From assembly GCF_002160015.1 (NCBI RefSeq), contig NZ_NFJT01000009.1, positions 1 through 64,000 of the forward strand: a DNA stretch of 64,000 nt, read 5' to 3'. Positions 49,318 to 58,289 of the stretch are shown here, one piece after another. Position numbers and translations under genes: made by a program. Source of the DNA: Anaerofilum sp. An201 (GTDB taxonomy: Bacteria; Bacillota; Clostridia; Oscillospirales; Ruminococcaceae). Within the stretch, counting starts at the first letter, position 1; every line of letters starts with the position of its first letter. Under the pieces are notes generated by a model. That model was not told where the DNA came from. It saw nothing but the letters and a program-made list of their open reading frames with translations, and searched no databases.

Positions 49318-50601
49318 TCACAGAACAGAAAACACCTGCTCTGTGGCGGCGACGGTGCTCTCCAGATCGGCTTCGGTGTGCGCATGGGAGAGGAACATCG
49401 CCTCAAACTGCGCGGGAGCCAGATAGATTCCCTTCGCCAGCATCTTCTCAAAGTAAGCGGCGTACTTTTTCAGGTCGCTCTTGGCCGCGCCGGAGAAGGA
49501 CTCCACGCAGTCTGGGGTGAAGAAGGGAGCCACCAGACTTCCCACCTGGTTGATCCGCACAGCCGCACCGGTTTTGGCGGCGGCGCGGCGCATTCCCGCA
49601 GCCAGACGGTCGGCCTTTGCGGAAATGTCGGTGTAGACCTCGGGATGAGTGTTCAGATAGGTGAGCTGGGCGAGGCCTGCCGCCATCGCCACCGGATTGC
49701 CGGAGAGGGTCCCCGCCTGGTACACCGGTCCGCAGGGAGCGATCTGCTCCATCAGCTCTCGGCTGCCGCAGTACGCGCCCACCGGCATGCCGCCGCCGAT
49801 GATCTTGCCGAAGGTGACGATGTCCGCCTTCACGCCGAAGTATTCCTGCGCGCCGCCCTTTGCCAGACGGAACCCGGTGATGACCTCGTCAAAGATCAGC
49901 AGTGCGCCTTCCTTGTCGCACAGCGTGCGCAGACCCTCCAGAAATCCGGGATTCGGTCCCACCACACCCATGTTGGCGGCAACCGGCTCCACGATCACAC
50001 AGGCGATCTGGCCGGGATAGCCGGCAAACAGCTCGGCCACGCTGTCCAGATCGTTGTATCGGGCGGTGAGGGTGTCTTTGGCGGTGTCCGCCGGGACGCC
50101 GGCCGAGCTGGGCCGCCCGCCCTCCGCCACGGCGGAGGAACCGGCCTTGACCAGCATGGCGTCGCTGTGGCCGTGATAGCATCCCTCAAACTTGACGATC
50201 TTGTCCCGTCCGGTCGCGCCGCGCGCCAGCCGCAGAGCGGACATCACCGCCTCGGTGCCGGAGTTCACCATGCGCACCATCTCGATGTTGGGCACCATTT
50301 CGATCATCAGTTCCGCAATCTCCACCTCCCGCCGGGTGGAGGCGCCGAAGGACAGTCCGTCCTGCACGGCTTTTTCCACAGCCTCCCGGATCAGGGGATG
50401 GTTATGCCCCAGAATCATGGGACCCCAGGAGCAGACATAGTCGATGTAGCGGTTGCCGTCGACGTCCCAGATGTAGGCGCCGTCGGCTTTGGCGATGAAG
50501 CGGGGAGTCAGACCCACCGCGCGGTAGGCGCGCACCGGGCTGTTCACACCGCCGGGAAGCACCTTTTTGGCCCGTTCAAACAGGGCGGCAGACGTATCCA
50601 T
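49318..50601 (-). CDS. hemL: glutamate-1-semialdehyde 2,1-aminomutase
   Basis: A 427-residue PLP enzyme that converts glutamate-1-semialdehyde into 5-aminolevulinate. The start MDTSAALFERAKKVLPGGVN is typical; other landmarks are the MVNSGTEAVMSALRLAR phosphate-binding region, ALLIFDEVITGFR, and the PLP lysine in TFGKIIGGGMP. The ATG at 50601 is preceded by AAAGGAG and touches the hemB stop (TAATG). Last gene of the hem operon. Confidence 0.95.
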   Translation of the reverse strand: MDTSAALFERAKKVLPGGVNSPVRAYRAVGLTPRFIAKADGAYIWDVDGNRYIDYVCSWGPMILGHNHPLIREAVEKAVQDGLSFGASTRREVEIAELMIEMVPNIEMVRMVNSGTEAVMSALRLARGATGRDKIVKFEGCYHGHSDAMLVKAGSSAVAEGGRPSSAGVPADTAKDTLTARYNDLDSVAELFAGYPGQIACVIVEPVAANMGVVGPNPGFLEGLRTLCDKEGALLIFDEVITGFRLAKGGAQEYFGVKADIVTFGKIIGGGMPVGAYCGSRELMEQIAPCGPVYQAGTLSGNPVAMAAGLAQLTYLNTHPEVYTDISAKADRLAAGMRRAAAKTGAAVRINQVGSLVAPFFTPDCVESFSGAAKSDLKKYAAYFEKMLAKGIYLAPAQFEAMFLSHAHTEADLESTVAATEQVFSVL

Positions 50602-51584
50602 TATCCGATATCTCCTTTTTGAATGGCCGCAGCCAGTTCTTTTGCATAATAGGTGATCAGCATGTTCGCGCCCGCCCGGAAAACCGACAGGGCAGACTCG
50701 CACATGATGCGGTATTCGTCCACCAGTCCGGCCTGTGCCGCGGCTTTGATCATGGCATATTCGCCGGAAACGGAATAGGCGGCCATCGGCACATCAAAGG
50801 CGTCGGAGCATTCCCGGATGATGTCCAGATAGGAGAGAGCGGGCTTTACCATGATGATGTCGGCGCCTTCCTCCACGTCCAGCGCGCATTCCTTGATGGC
50901 CTCCTTGCGATTGTGGGGGTCCATCTGGTAGCCCTTGCGGTCGCCGAAGGAGGGGGCGGAACCGGCGGCAGAGCGGAAGGGACCGTAAAACGCCGAGGCA
51001 TATTTAGCGGAATAGGCCATGATGGGCACATCCTGGAACCCGGCCTCATCCAGCGTGCAGCGGATGGCGCCCACACGCCCGTCCATCATGTCGGAGGGAG
51101 CCACCATATCGGCGCCTGCCCGGGCATGGGAAAGGGCGGTTCTGCACAGCAGCTCCAGGGTGGCGTCGTTGTCCACCTTGTGGCCGCACAGCGCGCCGCA
51201 GTGACCGTGGCTGGTGTATTCGCACATGCACACGTCGGTGATGATGTAGAAGTCGGGATAGACGGCCTTGATCTTGCGGATGGCCTTCTGAATCACACCC
51301 TCTGGGTCCCAGGCGGAAGAGCCCGTTTCGTCCTTGCGGGCGGGGATGCCGAACAGGATGCAGCTGCGCACACCGGCGGCGATGCAGTCGGCAACCGCCT
51401 GTTCCACCGTGTCCAGACTGTACTGGTACTGTCCGGGCAGCGAGTCGATGGGACGTGTGCCGCTGAGGGTCTCGTCCACAAAGATGGGGTAGATCAGGCT
51501 GTCGGCCGACAGGCGGGTTTCGCGGCACATCCGGCGGATGGTGTCGCCGTCCCGCAGACGGCGGGGTCTTTGAATCAGTTCCAT
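50601..51584 (-). CDS. hemB: porphobilinogen synthase (5-aminolevulinate dehydratase)
   Basis: A 327-residue enzyme joining two 5-aminolevulinate molecules. The zinc site CMCEYTSHGHCGALC, the active-site lysines in YSAKYASAFYGPFR and IIMVKPALSY, and the length are standard for the zinc-dependent form. The ATG at 51584 lies 10 bp inside the preceding cobA/hemD gene behind GGAAGGAGAATCCTC. Confidence 0.95.
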   Translation of the reverse strand: MELIQRPRRLRDGDTIRRMCRETRLSADSLIYPIFVDETLSGTRPIDSLPGQYQYSLDTVEQAVADCIAAGVRSCILFGIPARKDETGSSAWDPEGVIQKAIRKIKAVYPDFYIITDVCMCEYTSHGHCGALCGHKVDNDATLELLCRTALSHARAGADMVAPSDMMDGRVGAIRCTLDEAGFQDVPIMAYSAKYASAFYGPFRSAAGSAPSFGDRKGYQMDPHNRKEAIKECALDVEEGADIIMVKPALSYLDIIRECSDAFDVPMAAYSVSGEYAMIKAAAQAGLVDEYRIMCESALSVFRAGANMLITYYAKELAAAIQKGDIG

Positions 51585-53077
51585 GAGGATTCTCCTTCCA
51601 CGATTCTTTGAATCAGCGCATCCATCGTGGCATGTTCGGCGGTGATGGTGTGCAGGTTGTATTTGTGCGCCTGTGCCTCGGTCTGTTTCCCGATGCAGGC
51701 GGCGGTGATGGCGGAACAGTCGGTGTCCTCTCCCAGCGCGGAAACGAACCCGGTCACGGTGGAGGCGCTGGTGAAGGTGACGATGGTCCCCGGCGTCAGC
51801 AGCCCGCGCACACGGTCGGTGTTGGGGGCGGTGTAGCGGGTCTCGTAGCACCGGATGTCATCATAGGCAATGGTACCCCCATCCAGTGCGTCTGTCAAGG
51901 CTCTGGTACCCCATTGGGCGCGGAGGATCAGCACCTTTCCGGTCGGCTTTGCACGGCACAGTGCCTGTCCCAGATGCTCGCCGTCATACACCTCCGGGAT
52001 GAGGTCGGCGCGCAGACCGTGCCTGCGAAGCTCGCGGTCGGTGCCGGGGCCGATGGCCGCCAGCTTGACCGGTCCCAGCGCACGCACGTCCCGGTCGGTG
52101 CGCTCCAGCAGATCCATCAGCGCCGACACACCGGCCGGGCTGGTAAAGACCAGCCACTCATACCGCCCGATGTTGTCCACCGCCTGCTCCATCGCGGGGC
52201 AGGGGAGGAGGGGATGTGTCTCGATGCAGGGGAACTCGGTCACATCCGCGCCCAGTGCGCGCAGCCGTTCCGACAGGGTGCCTGCTCGCTCCCGGGGACG
52301 GGTGACGATGACCTTCTTTCCCTTCAGCGGCAGATGGTCGAACCAGTCAAACTGGCGGGAGTAGGCGCACACCTTGCCCACAACAATGATGGCGGGGCTT
52401 TTCACCTGCTCGGTGCGTGCGGTTTCCGGCAGGGTGGAGAGGGTGGCCAGCACCGGCCGCTGCGAGGGTGTGGTGCCCCGCTCGATCACGGCGGCAGGCA
52501 TATCCGGCTCCATTCCCGCGTCCAGAAGCCCGCGGCAGATCTCCTCCAGCGCGCTCACGCCCATCAGGAACACCAGTGTACCCCTGGTCTGCACCAGCGC
52601 CGGGAAGTTGATGTTCAGGGGCTTTCCGGCCCGCTGATGGCCGGTGATGATGTGCAGGGAGGAGCAGCAGTCACGGTGTGTCACCGGGATACCGGCGTAG
52701 GCAGGCACAGCGATGGCCGATGTGATGCCGGGAATCTCCTGAAAGGAAACCCCGTGCTCGGCCAGCAGCTCCAGCTCCTCGCCGCCCCGCCCGAACAGGA
52801 AGGGATCGCCGCCCTTCAGACGCACCACACATTTGCCTTCCAGCGCCTTTTCCAGCAGAATCCGGTTGATCTGGTCCTGCGGCACCGTGTGGTGGGAAGA
52901 CTCCTTGCCCACATTGATGCGCTCGGCGCCGGGGGGGATCAGGTCGAAGATCGCCTGTCCCACCAGCCGGTCGTAGACCACCACATCGGCCGATTCGATC
53001 GCCTTGCGTCCCTTGATGGTCAGCAGGTCGGGGTCTCCGGGCCCTGCTCCCACCAGAATGACCTGTCCTTTTTTCAT
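51575..53077 (-). CDS. cobA-hemD: uroporphyrinogen-III methyltransferase / uroporphyrinogen-III synthase fusion
   Basis: A 500-residue bifunctional protein. Residues 1-240 are the SAM-dependent methyltransferase CobA (VGAGPGDPDLLTIKG, VRLKGGDPFLFGRGGEE, GIPVTHR), which makes precorrin-2. Residues 250-500 are HemD (KKVIVTRPRERAG, WLVFTSPAGV, IVTFTSASTV), which closes the ring of hydroxymethylbilane to uroporphyrinogen III. The fusion is common in Clostridia and places the branch point from heme-type to corrinoid synthesis in one polypeptide. Overlaps hemC by ATGA. Confidence 0.93.
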   Translation of the reverse strand: MKKGQVILVGAGPGDPDLLTIKGRKAIESADVVVYDRLVGQAIFDLIPPGAERINVGKESSHHTVPQDQINRILLEKALEGKCVVRLKGGDPFLFGRGGEELELLAEHGVSFQEIPGITSAIAVPAYAGIPVTHRDCCSSLHIITGHQRAGKPLNINFPALVQTRGTLVFLMGVSALEEICRGLLDAGMEPDMPAAVIERGTTPSQRPVLATLSTLPETARTEQVKSPAIIVVGKVCAYSRQFDWFDHLPLKGKKVIVTRPRERAGTLSERLRALGADVTEFPCIETHPLLPCPAMEQAVDNIGRYEWLVFTSPAGVSALMDLLERTDRDVRALGPVKLAAIGPGTDRELRRHGLRADLIPEVYDGEHLGQALCRAKPTGKVLILRAQWGTRALTDALDGGTIAYDDIRCYETRYTAPNTDRVRGLLTPGTIVTFTSASTVTGFVSALGEDTDCSAITAACIGKQTEAQAHKYNLHTITAEHATMDALIQRIVEGESSWN

Positions 53078-53952
53078 CGGTATTTCCTCCTCATCTCCTC
53101 TGCCAGCGCCCGACCGAGCGCTTCGCCCTGCTCCCGCGGACCGCGGACGGTCTCAAAGCAGCAGATCTCGCCGGGGGCAACATACATTCCCTTCAGGGTG
53201 AGGGTGTCCCCGTCAACGGTGGCAAAGGCCGCCACCGGGGAAGAACATCCGCCGTCCAGTGTGCGCACAAAGGCGCGCTCTGCCAGCAGACAGTCCCGGC
53301 TGACGCTGTCCGCGAAGGTTTGCAGACAGGAGGTGTCCACGCCCTGCCGTGCCTGCACCGCAAGAATGGCCTGCCCCGCGGCGGGAAGGATCTCCTCGGT
53401 GGAAAACCAGCGGCTGATCCGGTGCTCCAGTCCCAGCCGGAGCAGTCCCGCACCGGCCAGCACCAGCGCGGAGAACTCGCCGTCGTCCAGCTTGCGCAGA
53501 CGGGTGAGCACATTGCCCCGGACAGGGGCCACCGTCGCTTGGGGGAAAAGGGCTTTCAGCTGCAGCCGGCGGCGCAGCGACGAACATCCGATTGGCCGGG
53601 AAAAGTCGATGGCGTCGGCTCCCTGCGGCAGCACCAGTACGTCGCGGGGGTCGGCGCGTTTCGAAAAGGCCACCAGAGGCAGACGGGGGTCGATCTCCAT
53701 CGGCAGATCCTTGCTGCTGTGGACGGTGATATCCACCCGTCCGTCCAGCAGAGCGGCGTCCAGCTCCTTGACAAACAGCCCCTTGCCGCCGATCTTGTCC
53801 AGCGTCCGGTCGAGGATCTTGTCCCCGGTGGTTTTCATGGTGACGAGCTCGGTTTGCATCTCCGGGTCGCAGCGGCGAATCTCCTCGATCACCATTTCCG
53901 ACTGGATCACGGCAAGGCGGCTTTCCCGGCTGCCGATACGTATCTGTTTCAT
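53074..53952 (-). CDS. hemC: hydroxymethylbilane synthase (porphobilinogen deaminase)
   Basis: A 292-residue enzyme that polymerises four porphobilinogens. It starts MKQIRIGSRESRLAVIQSE; the substrate-binding arginines lie in CSSLRRRLQL, and the dipyrromethane cofactor cysteine lies in DGGCSSPVAAFA. The start overlaps the upstream precorrin-2 dehydrogenase stop (ATGA). Confidence 0.95.
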   Translation of the reverse strand: MKQIRIGSRESRLAVIQSEMVIEEIRRCDPEMQTELVTMKTTGDKILDRTLDKIGGKGLFVKELDAALLDGRVDITVHSSKDLPMEIDPRLPLVAFSKRADPRDVLVLPQGADAIDFSRPIGCSSLRRRLQLKALFPQATVAPVRGNVLTRLRKLDDGEFSALVLAGAGLLRLGLEHRISRWFSTEEILPAAGQAILAVQARQGVDTSCLQTFADSVSRDCLLAERAFVRTLDGGCSSPVAAFATVDGDTLTLKGMYVAPGEICCFETVRGPREQGEALGRALAEEMRRKYR

Positions 53953-54419
53953 TCCAACTCCTCCAATACAGCGCGGACCCTGCGTGCGGCGACGGCGGTC
54001 TTTTTGTGTTCTTCTCCCTGCGAGACCACGCCGCACACCAGTCCGCTGCCGGTGCAGATGGCGGGGAAGAAGAAGGTGCTTTCCTCCTTCCGGTCGGCCA
54101 CGCTCACAAAGATTCCGGCAGCGTTGGCCTCCTGCCAGACCTGACGGTTCACCTCGCGGCAGTCGGTGGCGGCAACGGCCAGGAACGCCCCCGCAAGGTC
54201 GCCCGGCTGGTAGGGCCGCCGGCAGAACCGCGCACCCTCCGGCACAGCTTCGCATTCCGGCGCGATGATGGTCACCGCTGCGCCAAAGGCGAGCAGCACC
54301 TGTGCCCGGCGCAGCGCGATTGTTCCGCCGCCCACAACGACGGCTTTTTTTCCGTTCAGGTCCACAAACAGCGGAAACCGGTATCCCATACAATCCATAT
54401 ATGCGTCCCTCTTTTTCAC
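53949..54419 (-). CDS. precorrin-2 dehydrogenase (CysG N-terminal/Met8-like)
   Basis: A 156-residue NAD-dependent enzyme oxidising precorrin-2 to sirohydrochlorin, the metal-free precursor used by CbiK. It has the Rossmann motif KKAVVVGGGTIALRRAQ and the conserved ATDCREVNRQV and FFPAICTGSG segments. It lacks the C-terminal dimerisation/chelatase portion of full-length CysG, as is usual for short Firmicutes forms. Starts as ATG 54419, overlapping hemA by 4 bp. Confidence 0.9.
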   Translation of the reverse strand: MKKRDAYMDCMGYRFPLFVDLNGKKAVVVGGGTIALRRAQVLLAFGAAVTIIAPECEAVPEGARFCRRPYQPGDLAGAFLAVAATDCREVNRQVWQEANAAGIFVSVADRKEESTFFFPAICTGSGLVCGVVSQGEEHKKTAVAARRVRAVLEELE

Positions 54420-55615
54420 GAGACCACCGGCCGGCCGGTGGTGTGCAGGCGGATCTTGCTCTCACAGCGGGTGAGGTTTTCGGAGGTGATGCGCTCCGCC
54501 AGACCGGTCACCAGCAGATCCACCGTCTTGTTCACCGAAAGCTCGATGATCTCCGCCTCGGACAGCCCTTCCTGCAACTCTCTGGCGGTGAGCAGGCGGC
54601 TCACAATGGCCTCTTTCAGGCTGTCCACCGAGGCCATGCAGTCCTTGTAGTTCAGCCAGCGGTAAAAGTTCTCCATCTGCGCCCGCAGAATGGCGGTCAC
54701 TTCGGGGGGAACGGTGCGGTTTTCCAGCCGGCTGCCCAGATCGTCCACATTGTAGAGGGCAACGCCGTCCAGCTGTCCGGCTTCGGGCTGGATGTCCCGC
54801 GGGATGGCAAGGTCCACCATCACCGCCGGCAAACGGGAAACCCCGTGCAGCTGTTCCACCGTCACCGTGTAATGAGGGCTGGTGGTGGCGGAAAGCAGGA
54901 TGTCACACCCTGCCATCCGAAGGAACCGGTCCTCGTAGGGCACCACGCCGCAGCCGGGCGGCACGATGGTCTGGCCGTGGCGGTAGGTGCGCAGCGTCAC
55001 CGACACCGTACACCCCTTCTGCTGCAGCAGCGAGGCGGAAAGACGTCCCATCTCCCCGTTGCCGATCACAAGGGCTTTTTTTCCTTTCAGGTCGCCCAGC
55101 TTTTTTTCCAGCAGGTCCACCGCCATGCTCGCGGCGGAGGTGGGCAGCGCGTTCAGTTTTACCTTTGTGCGTACCTCTTTGCCGGCGGACACCGCGCAGC
55201 AGAACAGGGTTTCCAGCACCGGGTCGGTGGTTCCGGCCTCCCGCGCAAGGGCGACGGCATTCCGCACCTGGGAGATGATCTGGTTCTCGCCAAAAATGCG
55301 GGAGCGCAGTCCCGCCGCCACCTCCATCAGATGCTCGGCGGCTTTGTGGCCGGCGAGGGTGACGAAGGCGTCCTGATAGGGGGCGTATTCGGTTCCCGCC
55401 GCCCGGCACAGCAGCTCGCCGGGGTTCTGCTCGCCGCAGCAGGACAGATACAGCTCTGTGCGGTTGCAGGTGGAAATCAGCACACAGCCGGAAATGTGGG
55501 GAAAGCTCCGAACCCTGCGCACCATTTCCGCCGTCTGCTGCTTGGTGAAGGACAGCTTTTCCCGCAGGCTGAGGGGCGCCATGCTGTGCTCCAGCCCCGA
55601 CATGATGATATTCAC
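54416..55615 (-). CDS. hemA: glutamyl-tRNA reductase
   Basis: A 399-residue enzyme that makes glutamate-1-semialdehyde from Glu-tRNA, the first committed step. Motifs: LISTCNRTELY with the catalytic cysteine, GLRSRIFGENQI, the NADPH-binding ALVIGNGEMGRL, and MVDLAIPRDI. I chose GTG at 55615 (NIIMSGLEHS follows); ATG 55603 is the alternative and would shorten it by four residues. It leads the hem operon behind a cobalamin riboswitch and terminator. Confidence 0.92.
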   Translation of the reverse strand: MNIIMSGLEHSMAPLSLREKLSFTKQQTAEMVRRVRSFPHISGCVLISTCNRTELYLSCCGEQNPGELLCRAAGTEYAPYQDAFVTLAGHKAAEHLMEVAAGLRSRIFGENQIISQVRNAVALAREAGTTDPVLETLFCCAVSAGKEVRTKVKLNALPTSAASMAVDLLEKKLGDLKGKKALVIGNGEMGRLSASLLQQKGCTVSVTLRTYRHGQTIVPPGCGVVPYEDRFLRMAGCDILLSATTSPHYTVTVEQLHGVSRLPAVMVDLAIPRDIQPEAGQLDGVALYNVDDLGSRLENRTVPPEVTAILRAQMENFYRWLNYKDCMASVDSLKEAIVSRLLTARELQEGLSEAEIIELSVNKTVDLLVTGLAERITSENLTRCESKIRLHTTGRPVVS

Positions 55616-55665
55616 GAATACTTCACGCTCCTGATCTGCAACATTCACTGCTGTCCGCAAAACGC

Positions 55666-55697
55666 AAAAACTGCGGCAGGTATCACCACTGCCGCAG
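55666..55697 (-). terminator. riboswitch-controlled terminator ahead of hemA
   Basis: Perfect 9-bp stem CTGCGGCAG/CTGCCGCAG (55671-55679 with 55689-55697) followed on the minus strand by TTTTT. It sits between the cobalamin aptamer and hemA and is the likely off-switch. Confidence 0.85.
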
Positions 55698-55744
55698 CCG
55701 TTTTTCGCGCACAAACACCTCTGCCGCCCCGGTATACGCCGGGC

Positions 55745-55952
55745 GGCGAAAAAAATCACCTTGAGCAGGTCTCCTGACTTATGCCTCGCCGGCCCGCACA
55801 CAGCCTTCTCGGGCCTTTTGCCCAATGACCGGCTTTCGCCGCGTGTGCAGCCTACGCATATACAGTGGCGGTACCGTTCCGGATTTGCACCGGATTTCCT
55901 ATTCTCTGCCGGGCCTGAACGGGTTCGGCAGCACTCAAGCGGTATCAAATTT
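55745..55952 (-). promoter_or_regulatory. cobalamin riboswitch of the hem operon
   Basis: On the minus strand the conserved core GGTGCAAATCCGGAACGG with CCGCCACTGTATATGC, and the B12 box AGTCAGGAGACCTGC (55779-55765), identify a cobalamin aptamer. Adenosyl- or another cobalamin would stabilise it and favour the downstream terminator. It therefore turns off uroporphyrinogen III production when B12 is plentiful. Confidence 0.92.
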
Positions 55953-55958
55953 GCCCTG

Positions 55959-55987
55959 ATTATAGCAACCGGGAAATGCTTTGTCAA
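55959..55987 (-). promoter_or_regulatory. perfect consensus promoter of the hem operon
   Basis: On the minus strand TTGACA (55987-55982), 17 bp, TATAAT (55964-55959), starting transcription just before the cobalamin aptamer. Confidence 0.92.
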
Positions 55988-56100
55988 CCGGGGCGGTTTT
56001 GCTCCAAAACAAAGGATTTATCTCATTTTATCAGCTTTGCAGGGGGAAGTAAAGGGAAATTCTTGTCTTTCCGGGGCGTTTTGTGCGCAAGAAATTCCGG

Positions 56101-56129
56101 TTGACAAACCGCCGCCCGGTGCATAGAAT
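56101..56129 (+). promoter_or_regulatory. promoter of cbiC
   Basis: TTGACA (56101-56106), 17-bp spacer, TAGAAT (56124-56129). The start near 56136 leaves only about 34 nt of leader, too short for a riboswitch. Confidence 0.85.
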
Positions 56130-56169
56130 TCTTGTTGAAACCACCACACGGGAAGGGAGCTTCTGGCAT

Positions 56170-56793
56170 ATGATTGAACAGATCAAACCCATGGACATCG
56201 AAGCGCGCAGCTTTGCCATCATCACAGAGCTGCTGGGCGACCGCAAACTCGACCCCGAAAACGAGCTGGTCATCAAGCGGGTGATCCACACCTCGGCCGA
56301 CTTCGACTATGCGGACAACCTGGTCTTTTCGCCGCACGCCGTACAGAAGGGGATCGAAGCGCTGCGCGGCGGCTGCGACATCGTCACCGACACCCAGATG
56401 GCCAAAGCGGGCATCAACAAGACGATCCTGCAAAAGCTGGGCGGACAGGTGCATTGCTTCATGTCCGACCCGGACGTGGCGGCGGAGGCAAAGGAGAGAG
56501 GCGTCACCCGTGCGATCGTGTCGATGGAGCGGGCGGCCAAACTGGAAAAGCCCTGCATTTTTGCTATCGGCAACGCCCCCACCGCGCTGGTCTCGCTGCA
56601 CGGGCAGATGCAAAAAGGCCTTGTGCATCCCGCGCTGGTCATCGGCGTGCCGGTGGGATTTGTGAACGTGGTGGAAAGTAAGGAGCTGATCCTTCAGTCG
56701 GAGGTGCCCCACATCGTTGCCAGAGGACGCAAGGGAGGCAGCAATGTGGCGGCTGCCATCTGCAACGCCCTTTTGTACCAGATCATGCGCTGA
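56170..56793 (+). CDS. cbiC: cobalt-precorrin-8 methylmutase
   Basis: A 207-residue enzyme moving the C11 methyl group to C12 to give cobyrinate. It starts MIEQIKPMDIEARSFAII; the catalytic histidine lies in RVIHTSADFDY, and GNAPTALVSLH and VGVPVGFVNVVESKE-like segments fit the family. The ATG at 56170 follows GAAGGGAG. It stands alone between the divergent hem and cbi operons with its own promoter and, unlike both neighbours, no riboswitch of its own. Confidence 0.92.
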   Translation: MIEQIKPMDIEARSFAIITELLGDRKLDPENELVIKRVIHTSADFDYADNLVFSPHAVQKGIEALRGGCDIVTDTQMAKAGINKTILQKLGGQVHCFMSDPDVAAEAKERGVTRAIVSMERAAKLEKPCIFAIGNAPTALVSLHGQMQKGLVHPALVIGVPVGFVNVVESKELILQSEVPHIVARGRKGGSNVAAAICNALLYQIMR

Positions 56794-56837
56794 GCATTTT
56801 GATGACAAAATGTTTCTACGGTTATACGGATTTTTCC

Positions 56838-56866
56838 TTGAAATTCCGCAAAAAGTGTGGTATTCT
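56838..56866 (+). promoter_or_regulatory. promoter of the cbiMNQO-K-D-L-F-G operon
   Basis: TTGAAA (56838-56843), 17-bp spacer, TATTCT (56861-56866), directly before the second cobalamin aptamer. Confidence 0.75.
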
Positions 56867-56872
56867 CACAGG

Positions 56873-57141
56873 GAAAAGAACAGAAGGTGACCGGTTGCTT
56901 TGGCAGCCGGTAGAATAGGGAAACGGGTGCAAAGCCCGTGCGGGACCGCCGCCGTAACGGCAGAGTTTCGATGAGGAAATGTCACTGTGGGTACACATGG
57001 GAAGACAGATTCGGAACGCTGATGCCGGAGCCGGAAGACCTGCCTTCTGTTCCATACTGCCGGAAGGGCAGAAAGCATGGAGCGGACGGACCAAACGCTT
57101 CCATGCCAGGCCGGAGAGAAAGCCTCTCCGGTTCGTATCGG
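56873..57141 (+). promoter_or_regulatory. cobalamin riboswitch of the cbi operon
   Basis: The conserved core GGGAAACGGGTGCAAAGCCC, then GGGACCGCCGCCGTAACGG, and the B12 box GAGCCGGAAGACCTGCC (around 57028-57044) define a cobalamin aptamer. Downstream, CCGGAGAG/CTCTCCGG (57113-57132) may compete with the terminator that follows. Confidence 0.92.
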
Positions 57142-57177
57142 CCTTTCTCAAGCTGTTTGAGAAAGGTTATTTTTTTT
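57142..57177 (+). terminator. riboswitch-controlled terminator ahead of cbiM
   Basis: Perfect 10-bp stem (57142-57151 with 57157-57166), 5-nt loop, then TTATTTTTTTT, 20 bp before the cbiM start. Confidence 0.88.
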
Positions 57178-57195
57178 ACAGATGGAGGAATTGAC

Positions 57196-57951
57196 ATGAC
57201 AACTTTGGAAAAAAAGCTGCTGTTCTTCTCCATAGTGGCAGGCTTCGCGCTCTGTGTACCCCAGACCGCGTTTGCGATGCACATTATGGAAGGCTATCTG
57301 CCCCCGGTGTTCTGCATTGCGTGGGGGGCTGTCTGCCTGCCGTTCCTGACAGCGGGCGTTATCACCATCCGGCGTCTGATGCAGCAGCACCGCAAAACCA
57401 TCCTGCTGTTGGCGATGGCCGGCGCTTTTGTGTTCGTGATTTCCTCGCTCAAGATCCCCTCGGTCAGCGGCAGCTGCAGCCATATGACCGGCACCGGTCT
57501 GGGCGCGATCCTGTTCGGCGTTCCGGCCACCTCGGTGCTGGGGGTGATCGTGCTGGTGTTCCAGGCGCTTCTGCTGGCACACGGCGGCATCACCACACTG
57601 GGCGCCAACACCTTCAGCATGGCTGTTGCGGGTCCGCTGGTCACCTGGGCGGTGTATCAGGCCGGCAAAAAATGCAGGCTCCCCAAGCTGTTTACGATAT
57701 TCCTGGCCGCCATGCTGGGCGACCTTTTCACCTATTGCGTCACCAGCGTCCAGCTTGCCCTGGCACATCCCAGTGTGCAGGGGGGCGTGTGGGCCAGCGT
57801 CATCGAGTTCCTGGCGGTGTTCGCCCCCACCCAGCTGCCGCTGGCCGTCATCGAGGGCATCCTCACGATGCTGGTGATGATGGGTCTGGAAACCTACGCC
57901 AAAACCGAATTACACGAGCTGCGCTCTGCGAAAAGGGGGATGTTCCGGTGA
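57196..57951 (+). CDS. cbiM: cobalt ECF transporter S component CbiM
   Basis: A 251-residue membrane protein that binds Co2+ and delivers it to the CbiNQO unit. A signal-like helix ends AFA and is followed by MHIMEGYLPP, the exposed N-terminal His motif that coordinates cobalt. HGGITTLGANTFSM and FLAAMLGDLFTYCVTS are further family marks, with about six more helices. The ATG at 57196 follows GATGGAGGAATTGAC. Heads the operon behind the riboswitch; cbiN overlaps its end. Confidence 0.94.
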   Translation: MTTLEKKLLFFSIVAGFALCVPQTAFAMHIMEGYLPPVFCIAWGAVCLPFLTAGVITIRRLMQQHRKTILLLAMAGAFVFVISSLKIPSVSGSCSHMTGTGLGAILFGVPATSVLGVIVLVFQALLLAHGGITTLGANTFSMAVAGPLVTWAVYQAGKKCRLPKLFTIFLAAMLGDLFTYCVTSVQLALAHPSVQGGVWASVIEFLAVFAPTQLPLAVIEGILTMLVMMGLETYAKTELHELRSAKRGMFR

Positions 57952-58289
57952 GCCGCAATACAAAAATTGTTCTTGTCTCTCTGCTGGCCGTGGTTGTGCT
58001 GGCGTTTGTGCCGCTGTTTGCGCTGAAGGACGCGGAGTTCGGCGGCAGCGACGACGCGGGAAGCGTAAAGGTGGAGGAAGTCACCGGGAAGGAATACGAG
58101 CCCTGGTTCACGCCGGTGCTGGAGCAGATTCTCGGCAGGGAGCTGCCCGGAGAGGTGGAAAGCCTGTTCTTCTGTATCCAGACCGGTCTGGGCGTCGGCG
58201 TGCTGGCCTATGGCTTCGGCTACCTGACAGCGCGCAAAAAATACGGCGGCATGCAGGAATCGGCTTCCGAGCCGGAGGAAACACCGTGA
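57948..58289 (+). CDS. cbiN: cobalt transporter accessory protein CbiN
   Basis: A 113-residue protein with two membrane helices (about 8-26 and 77-95) and an extracellular loop containing EYEPWFTPVLE and PGEVESLFFCIQTGLG. CbiN helps load Co2+ into CbiM. It starts with GTG at 57948, overlapping the cbiM stop (GTGA), and overlaps cbiQ in the same way. Confidence 0.92.
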   Translation: MSRNTKIVLVSLLAVVVLAFVPLFALKDAEFGGSDDAGSVKVEEVTGKEYEPWFTPVLEQILGRELPGEVESLFFCIQTGLGVGVLAYGFGYLTARKKYGGMQESASEPEETP

